Shown here piece by piece: positions 1-8,441 of a DNA stretch of 64,000 nucleotides. Position 1 is the stretch's first letter; each line of letters opens with the position of its first letter. The DNA is from Massilia sp. Se16.2.3 (GTDB lineage Bacteria; Pseudomonadota; Gammaproteobacteria; Burkholderiales; Burkholderiaceae_D): positions 620,001-684,000 of the forward strand of contig NZ_CP050451.1 in assembly GCF_014171595.1 (NCBI RefSeq), read 5' to 3'. A program made the translations under genes and the position numbers. Under the pieces are notes generated by a model. The model had not been told where the DNA came from, searched no databases, and saw only the letters and a list, made by a program, of their open reading frames with translations.

Positions 1-1
1 G

Positions 2-85
2 CTGATGAAGTATGCCGAGCGCATCTTCTCGCGTCCGGCCTATATCGAAGCGCTGACCCCGTCCGAAAAGGTCATGCGCCGCTGA
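2..85 (+). CDS. sspA: Stringent starvation protein A, C-terminal end (partial)
   Basis: Only the last 27 residues are in the window (ending SEKVMRR). The tail with the stretch KYAERIFSRPAYIEAL resembles the C-terminal helix of SspA, a glutathione-S-transferase-fold protein that binds RNA polymerase and acts in stringent starvation and acid tolerance. The strongest support is context: sspB follows on the same strand, as in most beta- and gammaproteobacteria. The gap to sspB is about 255 bases, long for one operon, so sspB may have its own promoter. The 5' part lies outside the window. Confidence 0.8.
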   Translation: MMKYAERIFSRPAYIEALTPSEKVMRR

Positions 86-340
86 TTCCAGGGCAGTCAG
101 GCGTGGTGCCGCATGCCGCGGCGCGCGCCTGTCGTATCCGTACTTCGTTTTACCCGCGTCACTGTTATTGTTACCCCAACCCGCAGGCGGCGACGCCTTG
201 CGGTGAATCGCAGTAGACTGGCCCTACGCATCTTGCATAGCGCATCTTGCAGCAGCCTGCGCACGGCAGGCTTCAGGGCGACAGTCACGGCCCTTACCCG
301 TTTGCCGGTTCATCCGCGGATCCTTGTTTACTGATTGCAC

Positions 341-823
341 ATGCCTGATATTTCCACCAAACCCTACCTGCTGCGCGCCATTTACGAATGGTGCACCGAC
401 AGTGGTTTCACGCCGTATCTCGCAGTGAAGGTTGACGCGGCCACGACGGTTCCGATGGAATACGTCAGGAAAGGCGAGATCATCCTGAACATCAGTTATG
501 GCGCGACCTCGGGCCTGAAAATGGACAACGACGCCATCCAGTTCCGTGCCCGCTTTGCCGGTGTCTCGCGCGAAATCTATGTGCCGGTACAAAATGTGCT
601 GGCGATCTACGCCAACGAGAATGGCCAGGGCATGGCCTTCGACGTCAGCACCACCGCCGCCGAGATGCCGCCACCCGCCGAGGAAGCTGCCGCCTCCCCT
701 GGCCTGTCGGCCGTGCCTGGTGTGACGAGCGAGACGCCGTCCACGACGCTGTCGCATTCCCCCGACGGCGACGACGAGCCGCCGAAAAAAGGCGGCCGCC
801 CGACGCTGACTCGGATTAAATAG
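341..823 (+). CDS. sspB: ClpXP protease specificity-enhancing factor SspB
   Basis: Adaptor that delivers ssrA-tagged and other substrates to ClpXP in the cytoplasm; 160 residues. The first ~110 residues form the conserved substrate-binding fold (KPYLLRAIYEWCTDSGFTPYL near the start; LNISYGAT around residue 50). A Pro/Ala/Glu-rich flexible linker follows. The extreme C-terminus GRPTLTRIK matches the short ClpX-binding (XB) tail known from E. coli SspB, so the adaptor should be functional. I chose the ATG at 341; an in-frame TTG lies 6 bases upstream. It sits directly downstream of sspA, and its 3' end carries the likely promoter of the next tRNA gene. Confidence 0.95.
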   Translation: MPDISTKPYLLRAIYEWCTDSGFTPYLAVKVDAATTVPMEYVRKGEIILNISYGATSGLKMDNDAIQFRARFAGVSREIYVPVQNVLAIYANENGQGMAFDVSTTAAEMPPPAEEAAASPGLSAVPGVTSETPSTTLSHSPDGDDEPPKKGGRPTLTRIK

Positions 824-832
824 CGTTATAAT
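805..832 (+). promoter_or_regulatory. Likely sigma-70 promoter of tRNA-Thr
   Basis: A perfect -10 hexamer TATAAT lies at 827-832, ending 18 bases before the tRNA. A weak -35-like CTGACT sits at 806-811 with a short 15-base spacer, inside the last codons of sspB. The -10 is clear; the -35 is uncertain. Confidence 0.5.
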
Positions 833-850
833 TCCTGCCGTACAGATTAC

Positions 851-926
<76 letters not shown>

Positions 927-937
927 CTAGCGTAGTC

Positions 938-969
938 AAAAAGCCCAGCCCTTACCGGCTGGGCTTTTT
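938..969 (+). terminator. Rho-independent terminator of tRNA-Thr
   Basis: Perfect 13-base arms AAAAAGCCCAGCC (938-950) and GGCTGGGCTTTTT (957-969) around a 6-base loop, ending in five T. The A-run on the left makes it potentially bidirectional. Confidence 0.9.
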
Positions 970-1195
970 GCTTATAGGGCTGCGCGCTTTCCTTAGCGCG
1001 GCAGGTACAGGTGGCTGGGCAGTACGAGGGCAGCGGCTGTGCGGGCTGTGGGGCAAATTCGGATGCTCGATCGTCGATACCGGGTATATCGTTTACGCAG
1101 CTCACGCCGCATATTGTGCAGCCCGTCGCACGGCGCGCGCAGCGCGCAAGGTAGCCCTTTACAGTGTTTCCATCGATTCCCATACGGAGACCACC

Positions 1196-1964
1196 ATGAA
1201 CAAACTGCTCGGCACCACCCTGATGGCATCGCTTTTCACGCTGAGTGCGGGCGCTGCCTGCGCGGCTGACCTGGTGCGCGAGACACGCGCCGTCGACACC
1301 CGCGTCACGCGAGTCAAGCTCGACGGCGTGGTCGACCTGCTTGTGCGGCAAGGCGCGCAGGCCTCGCTCGTGGTGGCGGGCGAGCGTGCCGATGTGGCGC
1401 GCGTGACGACCCGCCAGCGGGGAGAGACGCTGGAAATCGGCACCGAGAAACGCAACAACTATAGCCTTGGCCGCAATCCAAAACTGCGTGCCGAACTGAC
1501 AGTGCCGAACCTTGCCGAGTTCGTCTCGGAAGGCGTGGGTGCAAGCACGGTCAGCGGTTTCGGCGGCGACAAGATCGTCGTCTCCCTGGACGGAGCCGGC
1601 GCTATCACGCTCAATGGCAACTACCGGAATATCGACGCCCGCCTGGGTGGCGTGGGCAGCATGACGATCGACGCGGCCAAGGCCGAGCGTATGGACCTGG
1701 CACTGCGCGGCGCGGGGCAGCTGGCCGTGACCGGGCAGACGCGCACCTTGCACGCCACCCTCGCCGGCGTAGGGGAACCTCGATGCGGAAAAGCTGCGCG
1801 CCGATACCGTGAACCTCGACCTGAGCGGCCTCGGCGGCGCAAGCGTGTATGCCAGCACGGCGGCGAACCTGAACCTGAGCGGCATGGGTTCGGCCACGGT
1901 GTACGGCAAACCGGCGCAGCGCAATGCCACGACCGATGGCATGGGCAAGGTGAGCTGGCGCTAA
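1196..1964 (+). CDS. Secreted DUF2807 (GIN-domain) protein, frameshifted in this sequence
   Basis: The ATG at 1196 follows GGAGACCACC and opens a Sec signal peptide (MNKLLGTTLMASLFTLSAGA, cleavage near ACA/AD). The mature part is a repetitive beta-solenoid of the DUF2807 type with recurrent G-V/A-G-S/A turns (LDGAGAITLNG, LGGVGSMTIDA, LRGAGQLAVTG), expected in the periplasm or cell envelope; function unknown. The reading frame breaks at the GGGG run 1772-1775. Dropping one G continues the same repeat pattern (LDLSGLGGASVYAS, LNLSGMGSATVYG) to a TAA at 1962-1964, giving 255 residues. I read the break as a one-base insertion, probably a sequence error. Confidence 0.8.
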
Positions 1965-1998
1965 AGGCCCGCGTGGCGGCAGCTCCTGCAGTGTGAAT

Positions 1999-2020
1999 GC
2001 AGCCCGCAAGGCCGGGCTGC
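1999..2020. other. Hairpin between convergent genes
   Basis: Perfect 8-base arms GCAGCCCG (1999-2006) and CGGGCTGC (2013-2020) with a 6-base loop, between the convergent DUF2807 and BON genes. There is no T-run on either strand, so it is not a canonical terminator, though its position suits transcript-end protection. Confidence 0.4.
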
Positions 2021-2050
2021 CGCTGCGCTCGCCGCCATCCTGCGGTACGG

Positions 2051-2362
2051 CTATTTCAGCACGGTATTATTTCGCACCTCGCTCACGCCCTTGACCTGAC
2101 GGGCGATCTGGACAGCGCGCTGCGCGCTTTCGCGCGAGGAAACGAAACCGCTCAGCTGGACCGTTCCTTTAAAAGTCTCGACCTGCACTTCGGTGGCCTT
2201 GACGGTGGGATCGGCCGCGAACGCGGCCTTGACCTTGCTGGTGATGAGGGCATCATCGATGTACTCGCCGGTGCCCTCGCGGTGCGCGGTTGGCGCGCAG
2301 CCGGCCATCAGGCACATCAGGCAGCCGGCCAGGATGGTGGTGAAACGCTGTGCAATTTTCAT
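2051..2362 (-). CDS. BON-domain lipoprotein (OsmY-like)
   Basis: A 103-residue protein with a lipoprotein signal (lipobox LMAGC, Cys21), then one BON domain (about residues 35-100: DDALITSKVKAAFAADP, GTVQLSGFVSSRESAQRAVQIA, VKGVSEVRNN). BON domains bind phospholipid or envelope surfaces; OsmY/DolP relatives respond to envelope or osmotic stress. It is the last gene on the minus strand after the Tad pilus operon, about 100 bases from the TPR lipoprotein. A functional link to the pilus is not shown by the sequence. Confidence 0.88.
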   Translation of the reverse strand: MKIAQRFTTILAGCLMCLMAGCAPTAHREGTGEYIDDALITSKVKAAFAADPTVKATEVQVETFKGTVQLSGFVSSRESAQRAVQIARQVKGVSEVRNNTVLK

Positions 2363-2460
2363 GGCAACGCTCCCGTGAGATGAATGGATATCGTCCCATT
2401 TTCGGAAGGGCGCGTCGACCGCGTTTGGTACTGAACAGAGGTACCAGCCCGGATGGCGGG

Positions 2461-3567
2461 TCAGGGCGCTTTGGGCACCGCATCGGCGGCGGCGAACCTG
2501 TCGCTGTCACGCAACGGCGTGCGCAGGACGAGTTTGCCGCGTGCCATGTCCTGGCCGAGGACCAGCCGCAGGTCGGTCGACGTACAGGTGACCACTTCGA
2601 CCAGCTGAACATCGTCGAAGCGTTCAGCCAGGCGCTGTGCGGCATCGCGATGGGCGGGGCCGTGCTCGATGCGGGTGCGGCGTACCTTGAAGCCTTTTTC
2701 ATTGCTCAGCCGCGTTACCTGCAGCCCATCGCCGTCGACCTGGCGCGACAGCGCACGTGCCATGCCGGTCACGCCGTTGCCGTTACGGATTTCCACCAGC
2801 ACGACATCCGGCCGCGTACGCGGTGGCGGCGCCGGCAGCGGATCGGGCTCACGGGCTGGCAACGCTTGCGCGATCGCGCGCTGCGACGGCAGCCTTACCA
2901 GCTCGAGCATGCCGTCCGCCGTCGTGCGCACCTCGGTGGCGGCCCACTCGCGCTCGGCACGCACGGGTGCTGCCACCGCGACCTGGATCGCCGCCACGGC
3001 CGTACCGCCGGCAACCGTGTAGTCGCGTTGGAAATCGTGGTCGCGCAGTGCACTGGCCTGGCGGAACATCCGTTCGGCGCGCTCGTCCTGCCCGAGGCGA
3101 CGCAGCGTTTCGCCCAGGTTGTGCCAGGCGCGGTGATCGAGCGGATCGAGCACGCAGGCTTTTTCGAGTGCGACAACGGCATTCTGGTAGTCGCCACCGA
3201 GCAGGTAGGCGTAGCCGAGGTTGGCAAACAGGTAGGCGCCGCCGGGGCCGCCGTCAGGCTTTAACTCGGCGGTGAGGCCTTGCCAGATCGGGATGGCGCG
3301 GGCGAATTCGCCCTGGCGGGCAAACGCGGCGGCCAGTGCGTTGCGGGCCTGCACGTGATGGGGAGCCGTCACCAGCGCTGCACGGTAGGACGCGATGGCG
3401 TCGTCGTAGCGGCCGGCGACATGGTGCGCGCGGCCCTGGTCATAAGCCAGATTGGCATCGACGCCGACCACGGGCTGTTCGACCTGGTGCGACATGTCGG
3501 CACAGGCAAGCAGCATGGCGCCGGCGCACAATACGGACATTTTCTTGAGGATTTTGCAGCTGGACAT
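2461..3567 (-). CDS. Tad-locus lipoprotein: TPR repeats plus C-terminal LytR_C domain (TadD-like)
   Basis: I chose the start at 3567 because AGGAG lies about 8 bases upstream; this gives 368 residues. The N-terminus has a lipobox-like LLAC (Cys near residue 22). Residues ~45-185 hold at least three TPR units (AYDQGRAHHVAGRYDDAIASY; YLFANLGYAYLLGGDYQNAVVALEKA; AWHNLGETLRRLGQDERAERMF). After a Pro-rich linker (PLPAPPPRTRP), residues ~265-355 match the LytR_C fold (VEIRNGNGVTGMARAL ... LRLVLGQDMA). TPR lipoproteins of the TadD type assist secretin assembly in Tad systems; the LytR_C addition suggests an envelope or peptidoglycan contact. It is the distal gene of the Tad operon. Confidence 0.8.
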   Translation of the reverse strand: MSSCKILKKMSVLCAGAMLLACADMSHQVEQPVVGVDANLAYDQGRAHHVAGRYDDAIASYRAALVTAPHHVQARNALAAAFARQGEFARAIPIWQGLTAELKPDGGPGGAYLFANLGYAYLLGGDYQNAVVALEKACVLDPLDHRAWHNLGETLRRLGQDERAERMFRQASALRDHDFQRDYTVAGGTAVAAIQVAVAAPVRAEREWAATEVRTTADGMLELVRLPSQRAIAQALPAREPDPLPAPPPRTRPDVVLVEIRNGNGVTGMARALSRQVDGDGLQVTRLSNEKGFKVRRTRIEHGPAHRDAAQRLAERFDDVQLVEVVTCTSTDLRLVLGQDMARGKLVLRTPLRDSDRFAAADAVPKAP

Positions 3568-3586
3568 GATGGAGCTCCTGGTCGGT

Positions 3587-4525
3587 TCAACGCACACCGC
3601 TGACGTTGGCCAGCGTACGGCTCAGCTGGATCATTGCTGGTCCCAGCAGGACCATCAGCAGCGTCGGGAAGATACAAAAGATGAGCGGGAACAGCAGCTT
3701 CAGGCCGATCTTCGCGGCGCACTCCTCGGCCAGCAGGCGGCGCTTGTTGCGCAGGTTGTCGGCATACACGCGCAGCGAGTCGCCCACGCTGGTACCGAAG
3801 CGTTCGGACTGGATCAGCATTGCCACCAGCGTGTCGATGTCGTCGACACCGCTGCGCAGGGCGAAGTTGCGCAGCGCCTTTTCCTTGCTGAAGCCGGCGC
3901 GCATTTCCATCAGCACCAGCTGCAGTTCCTGCGCCAGCGTCACGCTTTTGATGTGGATTTCGCCGGCCACTTTGACGAAGGCGCGTTCCAGGCTCAGCCC
4001 GGCCTCGACGCACACGGTCAGCAAATCGAGCGCATCGGGCAGGGTTTCGAAGATCTCGCGTTTGCGCCGGCGCACGATGCGATTCAAGGTCATGTTCGGC
4101 AGGTAGTAGCCGACAGTGGCTGTCAGCAGCAGCAGGAACAACAGCTTGCCGCCCGAGAGCAGGATCACCGATGTCGCCACCAGCACGCCGACCGTGGCCG
4201 GACCGATCAAGGCGAGCAGCGTCTTCGATGCGAAGAACAGGGTCGGCGCCACGGGACTGCGCCAGCCCGCATTCATGAAGCGGGTGCGCAGCGCCGACTT
4301 TTCCCAGCCCTCGTCCGGCACCGACAGCTTGGTCAGCGGCTGCGAGACCTTGGCCACGCGCTCGACCCAGCCGTCGGACTCGAGCTGGGTGGTGTCGGAC
4401 TTGCCGATGAAACGGCGCAGGCGTGTACGCAGCGCCCCTGGCGCGAACAGCATCATCGCCAGCCAGGCCAGCGCGCAAACGATGCCGAAGACGATCAACA
4501 GAAAGGATAATTGTGCGGCATTCAT
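3587..4525 (-). CDS. tadC: Tad pilus inner-membrane platform protein TadC
   Basis: 312 residues, type II secretion F/GspF family. An N-terminal membrane helix (SFLLIVFGIVCALAWLAMML) precedes the F domain (ALDLLTVCVEAGLSLERAFVKVA, then LVLMEMRAGFSKEKALRNFA and DTLVAMLIQSERFGTSVGD), and two closing membrane helices follow near the C-terminus (KLLFPLIFCIFPTLLMVLLG). It forms the platform with TadB, on which the TadA ATPase drives Flp pilin polymerisation. Only 9 bases separate it from tadB, consistent with one operon. Confidence 0.93.
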   Translation of the reverse strand: MNAAQLSFLLIVFGIVCALAWLAMMLFAPGALRTRLRRFIGKSDTTQLESDGWVERVAKVSQPLTKLSVPDEGWEKSALRTRFMNAGWRSPVAPTLFFASKTLLALIGPATVGVLVATSVILLSGGKLLFLLLLTATVGYYLPNMTLNRIVRRRKREIFETLPDALDLLTVCVEAGLSLERAFVKVAGEIHIKSVTLAQELQLVLMEMRAGFSKEKALRNFALRSGVDDIDTLVAMLIQSERFGTSVGDSLRVYADNLRNKRRLLAEECAAKIGLKLLFPLIFCIFPTLLMVLLGPAMIQLSRTLANVSGVR

Positions 4526-4534
4526 GGCAGCTCC

Positions 4535-5512
4535 TCAGATGCGGATCCGGATGACCCTGCGCAGCCAGACAACGCCGAACAGGATCATGCCGGCCGCGTA
4601 CCAGAGCAGGCGTACCCCGCTGGGGTCGGTCCACAGCATGCTCACGTACTTCGGGTTGACCAGCACCAGCATCAGCATCACGCCAAACGGCAGCAGGCCC
4701 AGGATCCAGGCCGACATGCGCCCTTCCGCCGAGAGCACGCGCACCTGGGCCACCAGCTTCAGGCGGCCGCGGATGATGGTACTGATATTGCCGAGGATTT
4801 CGGCCAGGTTGCCACCGGACTCGCGCTGGATCAGCACCGCGATGATCAGGTAGCGCAGGTCGGTGAGCGGAATGCGCGCGGCCATGTTGTGCAGCGCCTC
4901 GCCCATCGGCACGCCGTAGTTGATTTCCTCACGCGCGATCCGGAATTCGCTGCTCAGCGGCTCGGGCAACTCGTTGCCGACGATCTGCAGGACGTTGGTG
5001 AACGAATGGCCCGCGCGCAGCGCACGGGCGATGAAATCGGCGGCGTCGGGTAACTGGTGTTCGATGCGGCGCAGGCGGCGCGTGCGCGCGCGCCGCACCA
5101 GGCAATACGGCACGCTCAGCGCCAGCAGCATCAACGCGAACCGTACCGGCCAGGGCATCGGCCAGCGCGCGCTGAGCAGTGCAACGAGCAGGAAGGCAGC
5201 CAGCGAGCAGCCGAGGAAGCGCGCGACCGTCAAGCCGCTGCCGGCCTGCACCAGCAAGGCATCGAGCCGCTTCAGCAAGCTGACCCGGTGCAGCAGACGA
5301 TCGAAGCCTTCATGGGCACTGAATTTGCGCTGCTTGAGAATCGAGATGCGCTCGCCCGAACGTCCAGGTCCGCCCGACATGACCTGCAAGCGGCGCGCGA
5401 TCCGCTGCGCTGCCTTGCCGTGGGTGCTCGACCACCACAGGTAGACGCCTTCGATCAGCAGGATCACGGCGGCGAACAGGAAGACGGTGAAGCTGTAGAA
5501 AAGCAGGTCCAT
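4535..5512 (-). CDS. tadB: Tad pilus inner-membrane platform protein TadB
   Basis: 325 residues of the F family. An N-terminal membrane segment (FLFAAVILLIEGVYLWW) is followed by a basic cytoplasmic stretch, a second hydrophobic pair (FLGCSLAAFLLVALLSA) and the F domain (LPDAADFIARALRAGHSFTNVLQIVGNE, DLRYLIIAVLIQRESGGNLAEILGNIS), then two C-terminal membrane helices. It pairs with TadC. It lies between tadA and tadC with short gaps, as in canonical tadABC. Confidence 0.93.
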   Translation of the reverse strand: MDLLFYSFTVFLFAAVILLIEGVYLWWSSTHGKAAQRIARRLQVMSGGPGRSGERISILKQRKFSAHEGFDRLLHRVSLLKRLDALLVQAGSGLTVARFLGCSLAAFLLVALLSARWPMPWPVRFALMLLALSVPYCLVRRARTRRLRRIEHQLPDAADFIARALRAGHSFTNVLQIVGNELPEPLSSEFRIAREEINYGVPMGEALHNMAARIPLTDLRYLIIAVLIQRESGGNLAEILGNISTIIRGRLKLVAQVRVLSAEGRMSAWILGLLPFGVMLMLVLVNPKYVSMLWTDPSGVRLLWYAAGMILFGVVWLRRVIRIRI

Positions 5513-5545
5513 GAAGCGGCTCCACTGCAGGCAAGGCCCGCAGAT

Positions 5546-6892
5546 TCATTGGTAGATGCGGTCGGGATCGAAGGTGTCGTCCGGGATTTCGGCGCCGTAC
5601 ATTTTCAGGCGGTCGGCAAAGCGCGGACGCACACCGGTGGCGCTGAAACATCCCTGTACCTTGCCGTCGCGGTCGACACCCGTCTGCTCGAAGCGGAAGA
5701 TTTCCTGCATCGAGATGATGTCGCCCTCCATGCCGGTGATCTCCTGGATGCTCACCACCTTGCGGCAGCCGTCGATCAGGCGCGACGCCTGCACCACCAC
5801 CGTCACGGCCGAGCAGATCTGCTGGCGGATGGCGCGCGGGGTCAGGTTGGCGCCCGCCATGCCGACCATGTTTTCCAGACGTGCCAAGGCGTCGCGCGGC
5901 GTGTTCGAGTGGATCGTCGCCAGCGAGCCTTCGTGGCCGGTGTTCATCGCCTGCAGCATGTCGAGCGCCTCGGCGCCGCGCACTTCGCCGAGGATGATGC
6001 GGTCCGGACGCATGCGCAGGGCGTTCTTGACCAGCGCGCGCTGGGTGACTTCGCCCTTGCCCTCGATGTTCGGCGGGCGGGTCTCGAGACGCACCACGTG
6101 CGGCTGGCGCAGCTGCAATTCAGCCGCGTCTTCGATGGTGACGAGGCGCTCGTTGGCCGGAATGAAGCCCGACAGCAGATTCAGCAAGGTGGTCTTGCCG
6201 CTGCCGGTACCGCCCGAGATCAGGATGTTGATCTTGGCGATACCGAGGCCCTCGAGCACCTTGATCATCGGCGGCGTCATGCTCTTGTAGTCGAGCAGGT
6301 TCTGCACCGTCAGCGGGGTGGCGCTGAAGCGCCGGATCGACAGGATCGGACCGTCTACCGCGAGCGGCGGAATGATGGCGTTGACGCGTGAGCCATCGGG
6401 CAGGCGGGCGTCGACCATCGGGCTCGATTCGTCGACCCGGCGGCCGACGCGCGAGACGATCTTCTCGATGATCTTCATCAGGTGCGCATTGTCGTGGAAG
6501 GCGACGTCGGTCAGTTCCAGCTTGCCGCGGCGCTCGACATAGACGCGGTTCGCGGTGTTGACCAGGATATCGGACACGCTCGGGTCGTTCAGGAGCGGCT
6601 CGAGCGGGCCGAAGCCGAGCATCTCGTGCTGGATGTCGAGCACCAGGTTGTGGCGCTCGTGCTGGTTGAGGACGATGCGCTCTTCCTCGATGATGCGCTG
6701 GATCAGCAGCGCCAGCTCGTGCTTGAACTGCTCGGCGGTCAGGCGCTTGAGGCGCTCCAGGTCGATCCGGTCGAGGATCATCTGGTGCATCGACTTCTTC
6801 AGTTCCTGGTAGGCCTGGTTATTGGCCTCGGCCGGCAGGACGCCGGCCTTGCGGTCGTCTTCGGATACGGACAGGCGTTCACGCAGCGACAT
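5546..6892 (-). CDS. tadA: Tad pilus assembly ATPase TadA/CpaF
   Basis: Secretion ATPase of the GspE/VirB11 superfamily that powers Flp pilus assembly; 448 residues from the start at 6892, which has GGAGA just upstream (an in-frame ATG 63 bases further up lacks this support). Walker [10 protein letters not shown] lies near residue 220, the Asp box near [11 protein letters not shown], and Walker B in [19 protein letters not shown]. The His box is [13 protein letters not shown]. The N-terminal domain (about 1-180) is the usual CpaF helical/all-beta region. Confidence 0.95.
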   Translation of the reverse strand: MSLRERLSVSEDDRKAGVLPAEANNQAYQELKKSMHQMILDRIDLERLKRLTAEQFKHELALLIQRIIEEERIVLNQHERHNLVLDIQHEMLGFGPLEPLLNDPSVSDILVNTANRVYVERRGKLELTDVAFHDNAHLMKIIEKIVSRVGRRVDESSPMVDARLPDGSRVNAIIPPLAVDGPILSIRRFSATPLTVQNLLDYKSMTPPMIKVLEGLGIAKINILISGGTGSGKTTLLNLLSGFIPANERLVTIEDAAELQLRQPHVVRLETRPPNIEGKGEVTQRALVKNALRMRPDRIILGEVRGAEALDMLQAMNTGHEGSLATIHSNTPRDALARLENMVGMAGANLTPRAIRQQICSAVTVVVQASRLIDGCRKVVSIQEITGMEGDIISMQEIFRFEQTGVDRDGKVQGCFSATGVRPRFADRLKMYGAEIPDDTFDPDRIYQ

Positions 6893-6908
6893 GGTCTCTC
6901 CTTCGTTT

Positions 6909-8084
6909 TCAGTAGTCGGCTTCGCTGCGGCCGAACAGGCGGTCGAACAAGCCACGCGACTCGGGCGGACGCCGCGCCGTCACCAGTTCGACCAGGTCGG
7001 CCAGGCTGCGCGCGGCCGCGCTCGAGCGCGACAGTTCGAGCACCGGGACACCCTGGTTGACCGAGTCGGTGACGGCCACGTAATCGTTGGGCACTGTATG
7101 GACGACTTCGCAGCCGAGCGCCGCGTGCAGGTCCGGCAGGCGCAGGCGCCCGCCCTTTTCGTAGCGATTGACGATCAGGCGGATGCTCTCGATCGGGTAG
7201 CCGAGCGAGCGGAAGATGTCGAGCAGGCGGCGGGCATCGCGGATATCCGGCAGCGCCAGCTGCAGCACCGGGTAGATGATGTCGGTACTGTCGAGCGCGC
7301 GCAGCGAGACGGCGTCGATCTGGCGTCCGACGTCGAGCACGATGTAGTCATAATGCTGGCGCGCCACGCGCAGGATGGTGTCGATGTGTTCCGGCTTGGC
7401 TTCCTTTGCATGGGCCGGATCGTCGGCTGCGGCCAGCACGCCGAAACCCTGCGTCACGTGCACCAGGCACGAATCGAGAAAGGGGCCGTCGATGCGTGCG
7501 ATCTGTTCGCACACGTCAGACAGCGTCATGGTCGGCTTCTGGTCCGATACGTAGAGTGCGGCGTCGCCGAACTGTCCGTGCAGGTCGATCAGCAGCACCT
7601 TCTTCTCGGCCAGGGTCGCCAGCGCATAGCCGAAGTTGGTGGAGATGAAGGTGGCGCCGCTGCCGCCCTTGCAGGCGATGAAGGCAAGTACCTTGCCGTC
7701 GCGTAGCTGGGCGACGCCAGCGGCGGTGGAGATGCGGTCCATCGCCTCGTGGAAGGCACGGTGCACGAGCGGCAGTTGCAGCACCTCGCGCACGCCGGCG
7801 CGCATTGCCCGAATCAGGAATTCGGGCTGGTGCTGGCTGGTCAGCAGCATGAACTGGGCTTCTGGATACTGGCGTGCCAGGCGCTCGAGCAGATCGGCGT
7901 CATCGGGTGCACCGTCGCCCGCATCGACGATCACGAGGCCCGGCGCTTCACCCAAGGGGCGGTCGAGCGCCTCGCGCATCGAGACACGGCTGTTGGCCAC
8001 GTTCAGCGGCGGCACCCGGGCCGCGCCTTGGGACGCAAGCTCGGCAAACAGCAGGCTGTCGCGGCTGATCAAAAGGGCTTTCAT
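6909..8084 (-). CDS. tadZ: Tad pilus localisation protein TadZ/CpaE
   Basis: 391 residues. The first ~120 form a receiver-like (atypical response-regulator) domain (KALLISRDSLLFAELA ... QPEFLIRAMRAGVREVLQLP). Residues ~130-370 are a MinD/ParA-type ATPase with a deviant Walker A ACKGGSGATFIS that lacks the usual final GKT order, followed by KVLLIDLHGQFGDAALY. CpaE/TadZ proteins place the pilus machine at the cell pole. It lies 16 bases before tadA in the operon. Confidence 0.9.
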   Translation of the reverse strand: MKALLISRDSLLFAELASQGAARVPPLNVANSRVSMREALDRPLGEAPGLVIVDAGDGAPDDADLLERLARQYPEAQFMLLTSQHQPEFLIRAMRAGVREVLQLPLVHRAFHEAMDRISTAAGVAQLRDGKVLAFIACKGGSGATFISTNFGYALATLAEKKVLLIDLHGQFGDAALYVSDQKPTMTLSDVCEQIARIDGPFLDSCLVHVTQGFGVLAAADDPAHAKEAKPEHIDTILRVARQHYDYIVLDVGRQIDAVSLRALDSTDIIYPVLQLALPDIRDARRLLDIFRSLGYPIESIRLIVNRYEKGGRLRLPDLHAALGCEVVHTVPNDYVAVTDSVNQGVPVLELSRSSAAARSLADLVELVTARRPPESRGLFDRLFGRSEADY

Positions 8085-8159
8085 GACGATCCTCGTTGAG
8101 GCACTGATGGGGAAACGACGCTGCGGCCAGGCTCGACCCGCGAGCCCGGCGGGTGAGAC

Positions 8160-8432
8160 CTAGCGTCCGCTGCCGAGCGTGTTGAGCATGGGGGCGCTGG
8201 CGGCGCTTTCGGGTTGGACGAACGAACGCTGGTAGCGTTCCTGCGCCGCCAGCGCGGCCGGTCCGTCGATGCCGGTCGTCGGGTTGGCGTTGGCCGCACC
8301 ACGCGGGTCGATGGTCTGCGCCATCAGGTTGGCGCGCACCGCCGTGCCGAAGCTTTTCTCGAAGCGCGGGGCAGTCGAACAGGCCGCCAACAGCAGCAGC
8401 GCCGCGATCCATGCACAAGTCCTGGTTGCCAT
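8160..8432 (-). CDS. Small Tad-locus lipoprotein
   Basis: 90 residues with a lipoprotein signal (LLLLAACS, lipobox Cys about residue 18). The rest is low in recognisable structure (MAQTIDPRGAANANPTTGIDGPAALAAQERYQ). It lies 9 bases after the secretin gene and before tadZ, a position where other Tad loci carry CpaD/RcpB-type secretin-partner lipoproteins. I infer a periplasmic or outer-membrane helper role; no family is recognised with certainty. Confidence 0.7.
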   Translation of the reverse strand: MATRTCAWIAALLLLAACSTAPRFEKSFGTAVRANLMAQTIDPRGAANANPTTGIDGPAALAAQERYQRSFVQPESAASAPMLNTLGSGR

Positions 8433-8441
8433 TGCTGTCTC

